A stretch of DNA of 8,495 nucleotides. It comes from an uncultured Lachnospiraceae bacterium. Lineage in GTDB: Bacteria > Bacillota > Clostridia > Lachnospirales > Lachnospiraceae. Positions within the stretch are counted from its first letter, which is position 1. The number at the start of each line of letters is the position of its first letter. The notes below the pieces were generated by a model that searched no databases, was not told the origin of the DNA, and saw only the letters and a program-made list of their open reading frames with translations. The DNA is taken from contig CAJOQS010000239.1 in NCBI GenBank assembly GCA_905236925.1, forward strand, positions 1 through 8,495, in the 5' to 3' direction. Of this stretch, positions 1-6,576 are shown piece after piece. A program made the translations under genes and the position numbers.

Positions 1-1204
1 CCGCAGAGTCATCCCCGTTGTTTACGACGGAAGGCGTTACGCCCGAGTCGGTCGTGTTGTCTTCGATATCATCAAAAGGGTCTTCTTCCGGCGTAGGCGT
101 AGGTGTAGCCTGAAATGCATTGCTGTCATATATCAGGTCGTCGCTGATCCGCGTTGCAGGAGCCTCGGACAGCGTAACAGCGACAGAAGCCTTAGGCTTG
201 GAGGCTGTCAGCAGGCCCTCGTAGGTGGTATATCCGCTCAGAAGAACTTCGATATAGTGCTCACCGTAGGAAACGTCGACGGGTTCCTTGAAATCATACA
301 GCACGCCGTCAATGTAAAGGCTCGCGAATACAGGATCGATCGTGAAGCTGACCTTGCAGTATTGCACGGGTTCGGGCGAGAAGGGAGCAAGGTCAAATAC
401 GGCATTTTTGTCACGGCTGATGTGAAGAACGCCCTCCCCGACGTACTTGGAGTGCTCGGCCTTTATTTTGTAATCACCCTCCGGAAGGGTGATCCTCATG
501 TTTTCCGTGATAGGATACAGTGTATTGCCGACGGTCAGTGATCCTCCGATAAAAACGCTATCATTGGCCAGGGACAGATATCCGTGGCCGTTTGTGACCT
601 TCAGAAGATATGCTATTCCGTCGATGCTGTACAGCGAGAGAACATCGCTTTTGTAAAGAGTATCAAGTCCGACGAAGTAGCCCTCATTCAGAATCAGCAG
701 CGATTCGTCATAGCGGTAGATAGCCTCGCCGATGACCATTCTTGTAAGCTCGGTCTCGATCCTGAGATTACGTATTCCTTTATAGACATCGACACCGTCC
801 ATCCCTCGGATGCTTAACAGCCGGCCTTCCGCGGTGACGGAGGCCGTCACGAAATCGCCGGGGGTCAGAAGTGTAACGGTAATGGCCCTGTCATAAGCTG
901 TCAGAACATTTGTGGCACCGGTGTAGATGAAGCTCTCGGGTTCGGTATTGCCGAGTCGGTACATCACGACCTCGCAGTTGTCGGTGTCAACCGAAGCGAT
1001 TATAGCCCTGAAGCTCTCGGCGGCGGGTTCATCGGTGACCTGCGCAGGAGAAGGGGAAACGGTTGCCGAGGTGCCGGAATGCGTGGTCTTGTCGCTGTTG
1101 TCACTCAGGATATAAATGACTGAAATTGCGACCAGTACCAGAACTATTCCGATCACGACAAAAACCGGTATTCTGTAATCAGTATCTCGTTCGTTCAATG
1201 TCAT
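1..1204 (-). CDS. Membrane-anchored tandem PEGA-domain protein (C-terminus beyond window)
   Basis: The reading frame is open for 401 codons from an ATG at 1204 to the left edge, so the C-terminus is missing. Residues 12-33 form one hydrophobic segment after a short charged N-terminus, which fits a signal anchor with the rest outside the cytoplasm. A Thr/Ser/Pro linker (about 38-60) precedes a beta-rich region (64-205). Two PEGA-like modules follow. The first (208-272) runs GHGYLSL, VFIGG, LPEGDYKIKAEHSKYVGEG; the second (283-346) runs CKVSFTIDPVFASLYIDG, YGEHYIEVLLSGY. The tail (365-401) is acidic with ATPTPTPEEDPFDD. PEGA domains occur in bacterial surface proteins and are thought to mediate extracellular interactions; no enzymatic motif is visible. 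The gene lies 19 bp downstream of cca, so probably shares its transcript. The start is uncertain: GAGGA lies 1 nt from the ATG but 7 nt from an in-frame TTG at 1198. The family call is fairly sure, the role unknown. Confidence 0.8.
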   Translation of the reverse strand, partial: MTLNERDTDYRIPVFVVIGIVLVLVAISVIYILSDNSDKTTHSGTSATVSPSPAQVTDEPAAESFRAIIASVDTDNCEVVMYRLGNTEPESFIYTGATNVLTAYDRAITVTLLTPGDFVTASVTAEGRLLSIRGMDGVDVYKGIRNLRIETELTRMVIGEAIYRYDESLLILNEGYFVGLDTLYKSDVLSLYSIDGIAYLLKVTNGHGYLSLANDSVFIGGSLTVGNTLYPITENMRITLPEGDYKIKAEHSKYVGEGVLHISRDKNAVFDLAPFSPEPVQYCKVSFTIDPVFASLYIDGVLYDFKEPVDVSYGEHYIEVLLSGYTTYEGLLTASKPKASVAVTLSEAPATRISDDLIYDSNAFQATPTPTPEEDPFDDIEDNTTDSGVTPSVVNNGDDSA

Positions 1205-1210
1205 TTCCTC
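1198..1210 (-). promoter_or_regulatory. Shine-Dalgarno site with ambiguous start for the PEGA gene
   Basis: On the minus strand GAGGA (1210-1206) is the only purine-rich site before the PEGA gene. It is 1 nt from the ATG at 1204, which is too close for normal initiation. It is 7 nt from an in-frame TTG at 1198, an ideal spacing. The TTG start would shorten the protein by two residues and leave the membrane anchor intact. No other in-frame start codon lies in the 19-bp gap to cca. Confidence 0.5.
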
Positions 1211-1223
1211 ATAATTGCAAGTA

Positions 1224-2438
1224 TTAAAGCCCGGAAGCTTCTTTTGCGATGGGCAGAAGGCTCTCGCGTGTATTCAGTGCGGGATCGTCCAGAACCCTGT
1301 CAAGAAGCTCCGAAAGGATACGTCCGATGTCCTTGCCGGCAGGAATGCCAAGCTCCATAAGATCCCGTCCGTTCACAGCAAGCATGTCAATGCCGGTACA
1401 GTCTCCACGTTCAATTATCCCGTTGTAGAGTTCATACGCTGCGTTATAGTCGGAGTCGGGGTCTGCGGCCATTCTGTACATGAAAAACAGCTCCATCAGA
1501 TCGCGGCCGGCGTTGTTGATAAGCCTTCTCATGCTCTGCTCTCCAATACCGAGCAGGGGAGCATCCGTGAGCCGTACCAGCGAACAGATGGTGTAAGTTC
1601 CGTTGTTGTCGAATTTCAGACGCCTGAGGGCCTCCTTCGGATCGCGGGAGCGGCGTACGGCCGCAAGCAGAAGCGCCCATCGCAGGCAGATATTGGCGGG
1701 AGACCTTCCTATCAGTGAGCAGACCCTAGGCAGCTCGCCTTTTTCTGCAATCTCGTTTATCTCGGGCATGATCACGCGGTCGATCCCGAGCTCGTGTAAG
1801 GTTATGAGCCTTTCGGGGTGATCCGAAAGAAGAAGCTTGTTTAGCTCAGCATGAACGCGTTCCGCACTGATATCTGCAAGCCTGGGGGCGAGCTTAGCCG
1901 CCGCAGCCATCGTTTCGCGCTCGATATCAAAGCCGAGCTGGGCGGAAAAACGAACTGCCCTTAAGATACGCAGAGCATCCTCACCGAAGCGGGCTTCGGC
2001 ATTGCCGACACAGCGGATGACTCCTTTTTCGATATCGCCCGCACCGTCAAACATGTCAACGAGGCCGTCGTTTCCGTAAGCCATTGCGTTGATGGTGAAA
2101 TCCCTGCGCTTCAGATCCTCCACCAGTGACCGGGTGAACGACACACTGTCGGGATGGCGTGAATCCGAATATTTTCCGTCGATTCTGTAGGTTGTAACTT
2201 CGTAGCTTTCACGGCCTAAAAGTACGGTAACCGTCCCGTGCTTGATGCCTGTATCAACTGTCCTGTTAAACAGCGCCTTGACTTCTTCGGGTAGGGCGGA
2301 GGTCGTTATGTCCCAGTCCTGCGGCTCACGGCCCAGGACGGAATCCCTCACGCAGCCGCCGACGGCGTATGCCTCGTAACCGGCGGTGTTCAGGCGGGTG
2401 ATTATATTTCTGACATTATCGGGCAGCTCTATTATCAT
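1224..2438 (-). CDS. cca: CCA-adding tRNA nucleotidyltransferase
   Basis: This 404-residue protein matches class II tRNA nucleotidyltransferases, which add or repair the 3'-CCA of tRNAs in the cytoplasm using CTP and ATP without a template. In order the sequence shows the helix-turn motif AVGGCVRD (25-32); the metal-binding pair DWD (Asp41, Asp43) of motif A; a flexible-loop region around DSRHPDSVSF (92-101); motif B RRDFTINAMA (111-120); motif C around VDMFDG..GVIRCVGNAEARF; and the EDALR nucleotide-recognition motif (153-157) leading into RAVRFSAQLGF. A helical body and tail (about 175-404) bind tRNA. No HD phosphohydrolase motif is visible, and the length (near 400) matches Gram-positive CCA enzymes. 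The alternative family member, bacterial poly(A) polymerase, is less likely because motif A, B and D wording and length fit the CCA type. The ribosome-binding site is weak (AGAG about 10 nt upstream). The PEGA gene follows after 19 bp. Confidence 0.95.
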   Translation of the reverse strand: MIIELPDNVRNIITRLNTAGYEAYAVGGCVRDSVLGREPQDWDITTSALPEEVKALFNRTVDTGIKHGTVTVLLGRESYEVTTYRIDGKYSDSRHPDSVSFTRSLVEDLKRRDFTINAMAYGNDGLVDMFDGAGDIEKGVIRCVGNAEARFGEDALRILRAVRFSAQLGFDIERETMAAAAKLAPRLADISAERVHAELNKLLLSDHPERLITLHELGIDRVIMPEINEIAEKGELPRVCSLIGRSPANICLRWALLLAAVRRSRDPKEALRRLKFDNNGTYTICSLVRLTDAPLLGIGEQSMRRLINNAGRDLMELFFMYRMAADPDSDYNAAYELYNGIIERGDCTGIDMLAVNGRDLMELGIPAGKDIGRILSELLDRVLDDPALNTRESLLPIAKEASGL

Positions 2439-2540
2439 GAAATGATTTCTCTTTCTTCTTTGTTGAACATTCGTGTCAAACTCGCGGATTGCTTCGTGAG
2501 TTGCTCGCTATAAGATGGCTTCTTCGCAGACATCTAATAT

Positions 2541-2549
2541 ATTATAGCA
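2541..2549 (-). promoter_or_regulatory. Extended -10 promoter for cca
   Basis: Read on the minus strand, 2549-2541 is TGC followed by TATAAT, a perfect -10 hexamer with a TG element two bases closer than the usual TGn by one reading and in standard TGn spacing by another (TG-C-TATAAT). No good -35 box lies 16-18 bp upstream, as expected of extended -10 promoters. Transcription would start near 2535, giving a leader of about 95 nt before the cca ATG at 2438. I found no convincing stable structure in that leader, only a 5-bp AACTC/GAGTT inverted repeat. Confidence 0.6.
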
Positions 2550-2568
2550 TACCATACCGGTGAAAAGT

Positions 2569-2618
2569 TTGTGAACTCTCATAAAATACTTTATTTTTTC
2601 CGCTGTTTGTGCTATAAC
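2569..2618 (+). promoter_or_regulatory. Promoter region for the FKBP-type lipoprotein gene
   Basis: Two overlapping candidates are visible. The first has TTGTGA (2569-2574) and TATTTT (2592-2597) with a 17-bp spacer. The second is an extended -10, TGC-TATAAC (2610-2618), with no good -35. The second would start transcription near 2625, just ahead of the first leader hairpin, so I prefer it. Both lie divergent to the cca promoter within about 70 bp. Confidence 0.45.
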
Positions 2619-2628
2619 TGTATCTCGT

Positions 2629-2738
2629 AGTGCCAAGGAAAGAAGCACTCATTCTGTGGCACTTCGCGCGGAGGACGATCTGTTCGTCCGCTCAAAAAAT
2701 GATTCAGGAAAAACTGCCTGACCGGCAGTTGGCAGGAG
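2629..2738 (+). promoter_or_regulatory. Hairpin-rich 5' leader with alternative pairings, candidate cis-regulatory RNA
   Basis: Three hairpins can be drawn by eye in the leader of the lipoprotein gene. Hairpin 1 pairs AGTGCCA (2629-2635) with TGGCACT (2657-2663); its left arm could instead pair with GCACT at 2645-2649. Hairpin 2 pairs GGACGA (2673-2678) with TCGTCC (2684-2689). Hairpin 3 pairs ACTGCC (2713-2718) with GGCAGT (2724-2729); CTGCC could instead pair with GGCAG (2731-2735), which overlaps the AGGAG ribosome-binding site (2734-2738). Two sets of mutually exclusive pairings, one touching the ribosome-binding site, suggest translational control. It matches no riboswitch class that I recognise. 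The hairpins are seen; the regulation is inferred. Confidence 0.4.
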
Positions 2739-2748
2739 AAAGGAAATT

Positions 2749-3828
2749 ATGAAAAAAAGAATTTTGACAGCGGCTATCGCGCTGGTGATGAGTCTGAGCC
2801 TTGCTGCTTGCAGCAAATCAGCGACCAATGTTGTTACCGGCTATAAGAGCGGAGATGTTAAGCTCGGACAGTACAAGGGAGTTACATATACACCCGCTTC
2901 GACAGAGGTTACCGACGAGGAGATAGAAAGTGCTCTCAACCAGCTCGCTACAAGCAACGCGACCAATGAAGAAGTTACCGACAGGACCGATGTTCAGGAC
3001 GGCGATATCGTTAACATAAACTACACCGGATATATGGACGGAGAGCCTTTTGAGGGCGGAAGTGCCGAGGGTTATGACCTTACGATCGGCTCAAGCACTT
3101 TTATCGATGGTTTCGAGAGCGGACTTATCGGACATGTTGTTGGAGAAGTCGTTGTTCTTGAACTGAATTTCCCCGATCCCTACGAGAGGAACACTGAGCT
3201 TTCGGGCAAGGCTGTTTCGTTCGATGTAACGATCAACAGCATCAAGGTCAAGGTTGTTCCCGAAATCACCGACGAGTTTGTTGCCGAGAAGACCGAATAC
3301 ACAACTGTTGCCGATTACAGACAGTATCTTGCACAGAAGCTGAAGGACGAGAAGGAAAGTGACGCTAAGAGCCAGAAGGAATATGATGTTCTTAAGAAGG
3401 TAATTGAGAACACAACATTTGTAAAGGATCTTACTTCCGAGATCGAAAAAGGCAAGGAAAGCCTGATCGCCAATGCAAATTCAATGTACCAGTCCTACTA
3501 CAATGTTGATGCGCTGACCGTTTTCTCGGCGCTGTACGGAATGGACGAGGCAGCCTTCAACGAGTACATGCGCGGCCAGGCGGAGACCAACGTAAAGTTC
3601 GGATATATCGCCTCCGCTATCGCTGAAGAGGAAAAGGTAACCTGCACCGAGGCCGAGATCGAGGAGCTTGCCAAGACCATGATGGACAACTACGGCTACA
3701 ACAGTATCGCAGAGCTCTACGCAGCCCTCAAGAACGTTTATGACAGCGAGGGAAAGGATGTTGTTGAAGCTCAGTGCAAGCTTAACAAGGCTGCCCAGAT
3801 CATGTATGATTCTGCTGTATCCGAGTGA
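2749..3828 (+). CDS. FKBP/trigger-factor-like peptidyl-prolyl isomerase lipoprotein (exported foldase)
   Basis: The 359-residue protein starts with a lipoprotein signal: MKKR, a hydrophobic stretch, then lipobox LAAC with the lipidated cysteine at Cys21. After a spacer comes an FKBP-type isomerase domain (about 84-169): DGDIVNINYTGYMDGEPFEGG, then FIDGFESGLIGHVVGE, then a FPDPY...LSGKAVSFDVTINSI ending, which is the wording of the trigger-factor PPIase domain. The C-terminal part (170-350) is charged and helical, like the trigger-factor chaperone arms. The ribosome-binding N-terminal domain with its GFRxGxxP signature is absent, replaced by the signal peptide. The predicted role is a membrane-tethered, extracellular chaperone/prolyl isomerase assisting secreted proteins, parallel to PrsA but with an FKBP rather than a parvulin domain. 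AGGAG lies 10 nt before the ATG. The gene stands alone, with its own leader and terminator. The fold is confident; the PrsA-like role is inferred. Confidence 0.88.
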   Translation: MKKRILTAAIALVMSLSLAACSKSATNVVTGYKSGDVKLGQYKGVTYTPASTEVTDEEIESALNQLATSNATNEEVTDRTDVQDGDIVNINYTGYMDGEPFEGGSAEGYDLTIGSSTFIDGFESGLIGHVVGEVVVLELNFPDPYERNTELSGKAVSFDVTINSIKVKVVPEITDEFVAEKTEYTTVADYRQYLAQKLKDEKESDAKSQKEYDVLKKVIENTTFVKDLTSEIEKGKESLIANANSMYQSYYNVDALTVFSALYGMDEAAFNEYMRGQAETNVKFGYIASAIAEEEKVTCTEAEIEELAKTMMDNYGYNSIAELYAALKNVYDSEGKDVVEAQCKLNKAAQIMYDSAVSE

Positions 3829-3868
3829 ACCTGGCGAACAGGTCTCTCGCATTACGTGCGAAAGACCT
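3829..3868 (+). other. Overlapping 3'-UTR hairpins after the lipoprotein gene
   Basis: AGGTCT-C-TCGCA (3840-3851) pairs with TGCGA-A-AGACCT (3857-3868): 11 base pairs, one C/A mismatch, a 5-nt loop. Immediately after the stop codon, ACCTG (3829-3833) can also pair with CAGGT (3839-3843), which competes with the left arm of the longer stem. No T-run follows, so this is not a standard intrinsic terminator. It may stabilise the 3' end or act as an RNA signal. Confidence 0.45.
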
Positions 3869-3915
3869 ACCGGGCGTATGTTTGGAAAAAAGCGTGACTA
3901 ACCTATGAATAATAA

Positions 3916-3957
3916 AAAAGAACGGGACTTTTCGGAATCCCGTTCTTTTGTTTTTTT
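3916..3957. terminator. Bidirectional intrinsic terminator between convergent genes
   Basis: AAAAGAACGGGA (3916-3927) is perfectly complementary to TCCCGTTCTTTT (3938-3949), a 12-bp stem with a 10-nt loop. A G and seven Ts (3950-3957) follow on the plus strand; the A-rich left flank gives a U-rich tail on the minus strand. It therefore serves both the lipoprotein gene arriving from the left and cbp arriving from the right. The T-run overlaps the cbp stop codon at 3956-3958, so the cbp transcript ends almost directly after its stop. Confidence 0.9.
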
Positions 3958-6376
3958 ATCTGTAATATACAACTTCCGCGCTTCCGCCCGCTGCAGGTGC
4001 CGGGATCAGCTTTCCTTCGACCGCTGTTCCGTTCACATACAGGCCGGACTTTCCGCTTTCCTTCTTAACGCTGATATTGTAGGTGCATCCGCGGTAACGG
4101 CGGGTTACGCTGTAATCGCCGAGGTCATCGGGGACACAGGGATCGATGCTGAGTCCGTCCAGAGTGGGCTTGACACCGAGGATCGCCTGGGAGATATCAA
4201 CGAATGCCCACGCAGCCGTTCCGGTCAGGAACGAGTTCTTGGCCTCGCCGTAGTGAACGGCGGCACGGCCTGCGATCATCTGCGAGTAAACATAAGGCTC
4301 GGTGCGGTGTATCTCGCTCACATCCTCAAGGAATGCGGGACAGCTTCTTCTGTAAATGTCAAACGCCATGTCGGCGTCACCGATCGTTGTTGCTGCAACG
4401 GATACCCAAGGATTGTTGTGTGTGAAGATAGCACCGTTCTCCTTGTATCCGGGAGGATAAGAGGATATCTCGCCGAGCTCGACATGATAGGTCGTGTAGC
4501 AGGGAGCGAGGATCTCAACGCCGTAGTCGTTGACGAGCCATTTCCTGACGGAATCAAGCGCCTTGCGGCCGTAGCCTTTCTCGGCACCGATGCCGGCCAT
4601 GGTGCAGAAGCCCTGAGGCTCGATGAAAATCTTGCCTTCTTCGCATTCGTTTGATCCAACCTTGTGGCTGTACGCATCGTAGGCACGGAGGAACCATTCG
4701 CCGTCCCATCCGAATTCCTCGGTGGCCTTCTTGACCTTGCCGACTTCGTTCCTGATGGTGTCCGCTTCGTCGCGGCTTCCGTAGTGCTCGCACAGATCGG
4801 CGTATTCGAGGCCGTATTTAACGAACATGCCTGCAATGAATACAGACTCTGCAACGGGGCCTTCCGAAGGACCGAAGGTCTGGAAGCTTTCTCCGGGTTC
4901 CTCGGAGAAGCAGTTGAGGTTCAGGCAATCGTTCCAGTCGGCTCTGCCGATAAGAGGAAGTCCGTGAGGACCTTTGTTCTTGATAGTGAAATTGATGCTC
5001 CTGCGCAGATGCTCCATAAGGGGCTTCTCGCTGCCCTCAACATTGTTGAAGGGAGTGGGATGATCGAGGATCGTAGCATCACCTGTCTCGCGTATATATG
5101 CTGCGGTGCAGGCAACGAGCCAGAGAGGATCGTCGTTGAAGCCGCCGCCGATGTCAGCGTTTCCGCGTTTTGTAAGGGGCTGGTACTGATGATAGGTCGA
5201 ACCGTTCTCAAACTGGATCGAAGCGATATCGATGATCCTTGCACGTGCGCGGTCGGGAACCAGATGCATGAAACCGAGAAGATCCTGACATGAATCCCTG
5301 AAGCCCATTCCACGGCCTGTACCGGTCTCCCAGTAGCTGGCTGAACGGCTCATGTTGAATGTTACCATGCACTGGTACTGATGCCAGATGTTGACCATGC
5401 GGTTGAGCTTGTCGTTGCCGCTGGTCAGATGATAAATTCCGAGAAGTTCGTTCCAGTATGCCGCAAGATCGGCGAAAGCCTTCTCGACCTTCTCGTCGGT
5501 GTTGTATTTTGCGATGAGCGAAAGAGCGGGACCTTTGTTGATAACGCCCTTCGATTCGAATTTCTTGTCGCGGGGAACCTCCACATAGCCGAGCTGGAAG
5601 ATGAAACTCTTCTTCTGGCCGGGAGAAAGCGTGATCTTGATCTGATGGGAAGCGATCGGATACCATCCGCTGGCAACCGTATTGCCGGAAGAACTCTTCT
5701 CGACCTGAACGGGATTGTTCCACGAGCGTCTTGCACCAAGGAATACGTCACGGTCGGTATCGAAACCGTTTAAGTCAGAGTTTACCGTAAAGAAAGCATA
5801 GTGGTCACGGCGCTCCCTGAATTCCGTTTTGTGATAGATGGTGCTGCCGACGACTTCAAGCTCGCCGATCGAAAGATTGCGCTGGTAATTGTTCGCGTCG
5901 TCAACTGCGTTCCAGAGGCACCATTCGATGCAGCTGTAAATTGTAAGATCCCTTGTTTCGCTGCTCTTGTTCTCGATCTCGAGATGGTTCAGCTCGCAGG
6001 CATCGCCAAGCGGAACAAATGCGGTGAGCTTGGCCTCGATGTTCTTCTTTGAACCGATGAAAACAGTATAACCCATACCGTGGCGGCACTCGTAGGAATC
6101 GAGTTCGGTTTCGGCGGGAAGATACGAAGGGCTCCAGACAGTGTCGGAATCCTTGATGTAGTACATCCTGCCGCCGATGTCGTTCGGAACGTTGTTGTAG
6201 CGGAACCTGGTGATACGGCGAAGCTTTGCATCGCGGTAGAAATCGTAGCCGCCGCCGGTGTTCGAGATCAGACCGTAGTAGCCGTCATTGCCCAGATAGT
6301 TGATCCAGGGAAGAGGCGTAGCAGGGGTCGTGATAACGTATTCGCGGCGGGAGTCGTCGAAGTAACCGTACTTCAT
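3956..6376 (-). CDS. cbp: Cellobiose phosphorylase (GH94)
   Basis: This 806-residue protein is a full-length GH94 inverting phosphorylase. It converts cellobiose plus phosphate into alpha-glucose 1-phosphate and glucose in the cytoplasm; no signal peptide is present. The N-terminus (YVITTPATPLPWINYLGN, then ISNTGGGYDFYRDAKLRR) reads like clostridial cellobiose phosphorylases, starting the beta-sandwich domain. The (alpha/alpha)6 domain carries WHQYQCMVTFNMSRSASY (331-348), GRGMGFRDSCQDLLG (354-368) with sugar-contacting Arg355 and Asp361, and RADWNDCLNL (478-487). By constant offset to the Cellvibrio gilvus enzyme as I recall it, Asp483 is the general acid. YPPGYKENG (640-648) and AWAFVDISQAILGVKP (722-737) follow. 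Length near 810 argues against cellodextrin phosphorylase (about 980), and sequence wording against chitobiose phosphorylase. GGAGGG (6391-6386) lies 9 nt before the ATG, and a strong promoter lies upstream. No sugar transporter is adjacent. Confidence 0.95.
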   Translation of the reverse strand: MKYGYFDDSRREYVITTPATPLPWINYLGNDGYYGLISNTGGGYDFYRDAKLRRITRFRYNNVPNDIGGRMYYIKDSDTVWSPSYLPAETELDSYECRHGMGYTVFIGSKKNIEAKLTAFVPLGDACELNHLEIENKSSETRDLTIYSCIEWCLWNAVDDANNYQRNLSIGELEVVGSTIYHKTEFRERRDHYAFFTVNSDLNGFDTDRDVFLGARRSWNNPVQVEKSSSGNTVASGWYPIASHQIKITLSPGQKKSFIFQLGYVEVPRDKKFESKGVINKGPALSLIAKYNTDEKVEKAFADLAAYWNELLGIYHLTSGNDKLNRMVNIWHQYQCMVTFNMSRSASYWETGTGRGMGFRDSCQDLLGFMHLVPDRARARIIDIASIQFENGSTYHQYQPLTKRGNADIGGGFNDDPLWLVACTAAYIRETGDATILDHPTPFNNVEGSEKPLMEHLRRSINFTIKNKGPHGLPLIGRADWNDCLNLNCFSEEPGESFQTFGPSEGPVAESVFIAGMFVKYGLEYADLCEHYGSRDEADTIRNEVGKVKKATEEFGWDGEWFLRAYDAYSHKVGSNECEEGKIFIEPQGFCTMAGIGAEKGYGRKALDSVRKWLVNDYGVEILAPCYTTYHVELGEISSYPPGYKENGAIFTHNNPWVSVAATTIGDADMAFDIYRRSCPAFLEDVSEIHRTEPYVYSQMIAGRAAVHYGEAKNSFLTGTAAWAFVDISQAILGVKPTLDGLSIDPCVPDDLGDYSVTRRYRGCTYNISVKKESGKSGLYVNGTAVEGKLIPAPAAGGSAEVVYYR

Positions 6377-6400
6377 AATTGTAAACCCTCCTATAACTCC

Positions 6401-6416
6401 TTAATCGTTTTCGTAA
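6401..6416 (-). promoter_or_regulatory. Possible LacI/CcpA-family half-operator in the cbp leader
   Basis: Read on the minus strand, the site TTACGAAAACGATTAA lies just downstream of the cbp -10 box and before its ribosome-binding site. Its core GAAAACG resembles the left half of catabolite-responsive and LacI-type operators (GNAANCG), but the right half does not match. The position would suit repression by roadblock. This is a weak match and is offered as a candidate only. Confidence 0.2.
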
Positions 6417-6420
6417 ATTT

Positions 6421-6450
6421 AGTATAGCGCGGGAGGATGCGAAAAGTCAA
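6421..6450 (-). promoter_or_regulatory. Sigma-A-type promoter of cbp
   Basis: On the minus strand TTGACT (6450-6445) and TATACT (6426-6421) are separated by 18 bp; each differs from consensus at one base. Transcription would start about 45 nt before the cbp ATG. This is the best promoter in the window, suggesting high expression unless it is repressed. Confidence 0.8.
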
Positions 6451-6505
6451 GGGGATTTTCTTGTCTGGAAATGCTTGCAATGACCTTACGTCGAGTCGTT
6501 TTATC

Positions 6506-6534
6506 TTGTAAGGAGAAGAGGCGTGTGATAAAAT
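6506..6534 (+). promoter_or_regulatory. Sigma-A-type promoter of the CPCC / BECR-like / zinc-ribbon cluster
   Basis: TTGTAA (6506-6511) and TAAAAT (6529-6534) are separated by exactly 17 bp. Transcription would begin near 6541, about 36 nt before the first gene. The -35 box lies inside an inverted repeat, CCTTAC (6484-6489) and GTAAGG (6508-6513), that could be a regulator site. The promoter is divergent from that of cbp, with 55 bp between the two -35 boxes. Confidence 0.65.
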
Positions 6535-6563
6535 GATTTCGAATGTATTCCAATTCTGAAAAA

Positions 6564-6568
6564 GGAGG
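6564..6568 (+). promoter_or_regulatory. Shine-Dalgarno site that fixes a TTG start
   Basis: AAAGGAGG ends at 6568, exactly 8 nt before the TTG at 6577. No in-frame ATG occurs until 6625, already next to the first zinc-binding CPVCG, and the ATG at 6591 is out of frame. The site therefore argues for TTG initiation of the CPCC gene. Confidence 0.75.
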
Positions 6569-6576
6569 ATCGGACG

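Noticed and set aside
257..1115. Three plus-strand open frames opposite the PEGA gene
   Set aside because: The minus-strand frame is continuous for 401 codons with a membrane anchor and PEGA modules, which explains the region.
1215..1718. Plus-strand open frame of 167 codons opposite cca
   Set aside because: It is antisense to the complete cca gene, with no family resemblance and no ribosome-binding site.
2629..2738. Match to a known riboswitch such as guanidine-II, c-di-GMP-I or ZTP
   Set aside because: The loop and core sequences expected of those classes are absent, so I report only unassigned structure.
3840..3868. Stem-loop after the lipoprotein gene as its terminator
   Set aside because: No T-run follows; the 12-bp hairpin at 3916-3949 with flanking T-rich tracts is the real terminator.
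4664..5293. Long open frame on the plus strand (209 codons) opposite cbp, and several similar ones between 3905 and 6427
   Set aside because: They lie antisense to a full-length, motif-complete GH94 gene and show no recognisable motifs or ribosome-binding sites. They are shadows of its codon bias.
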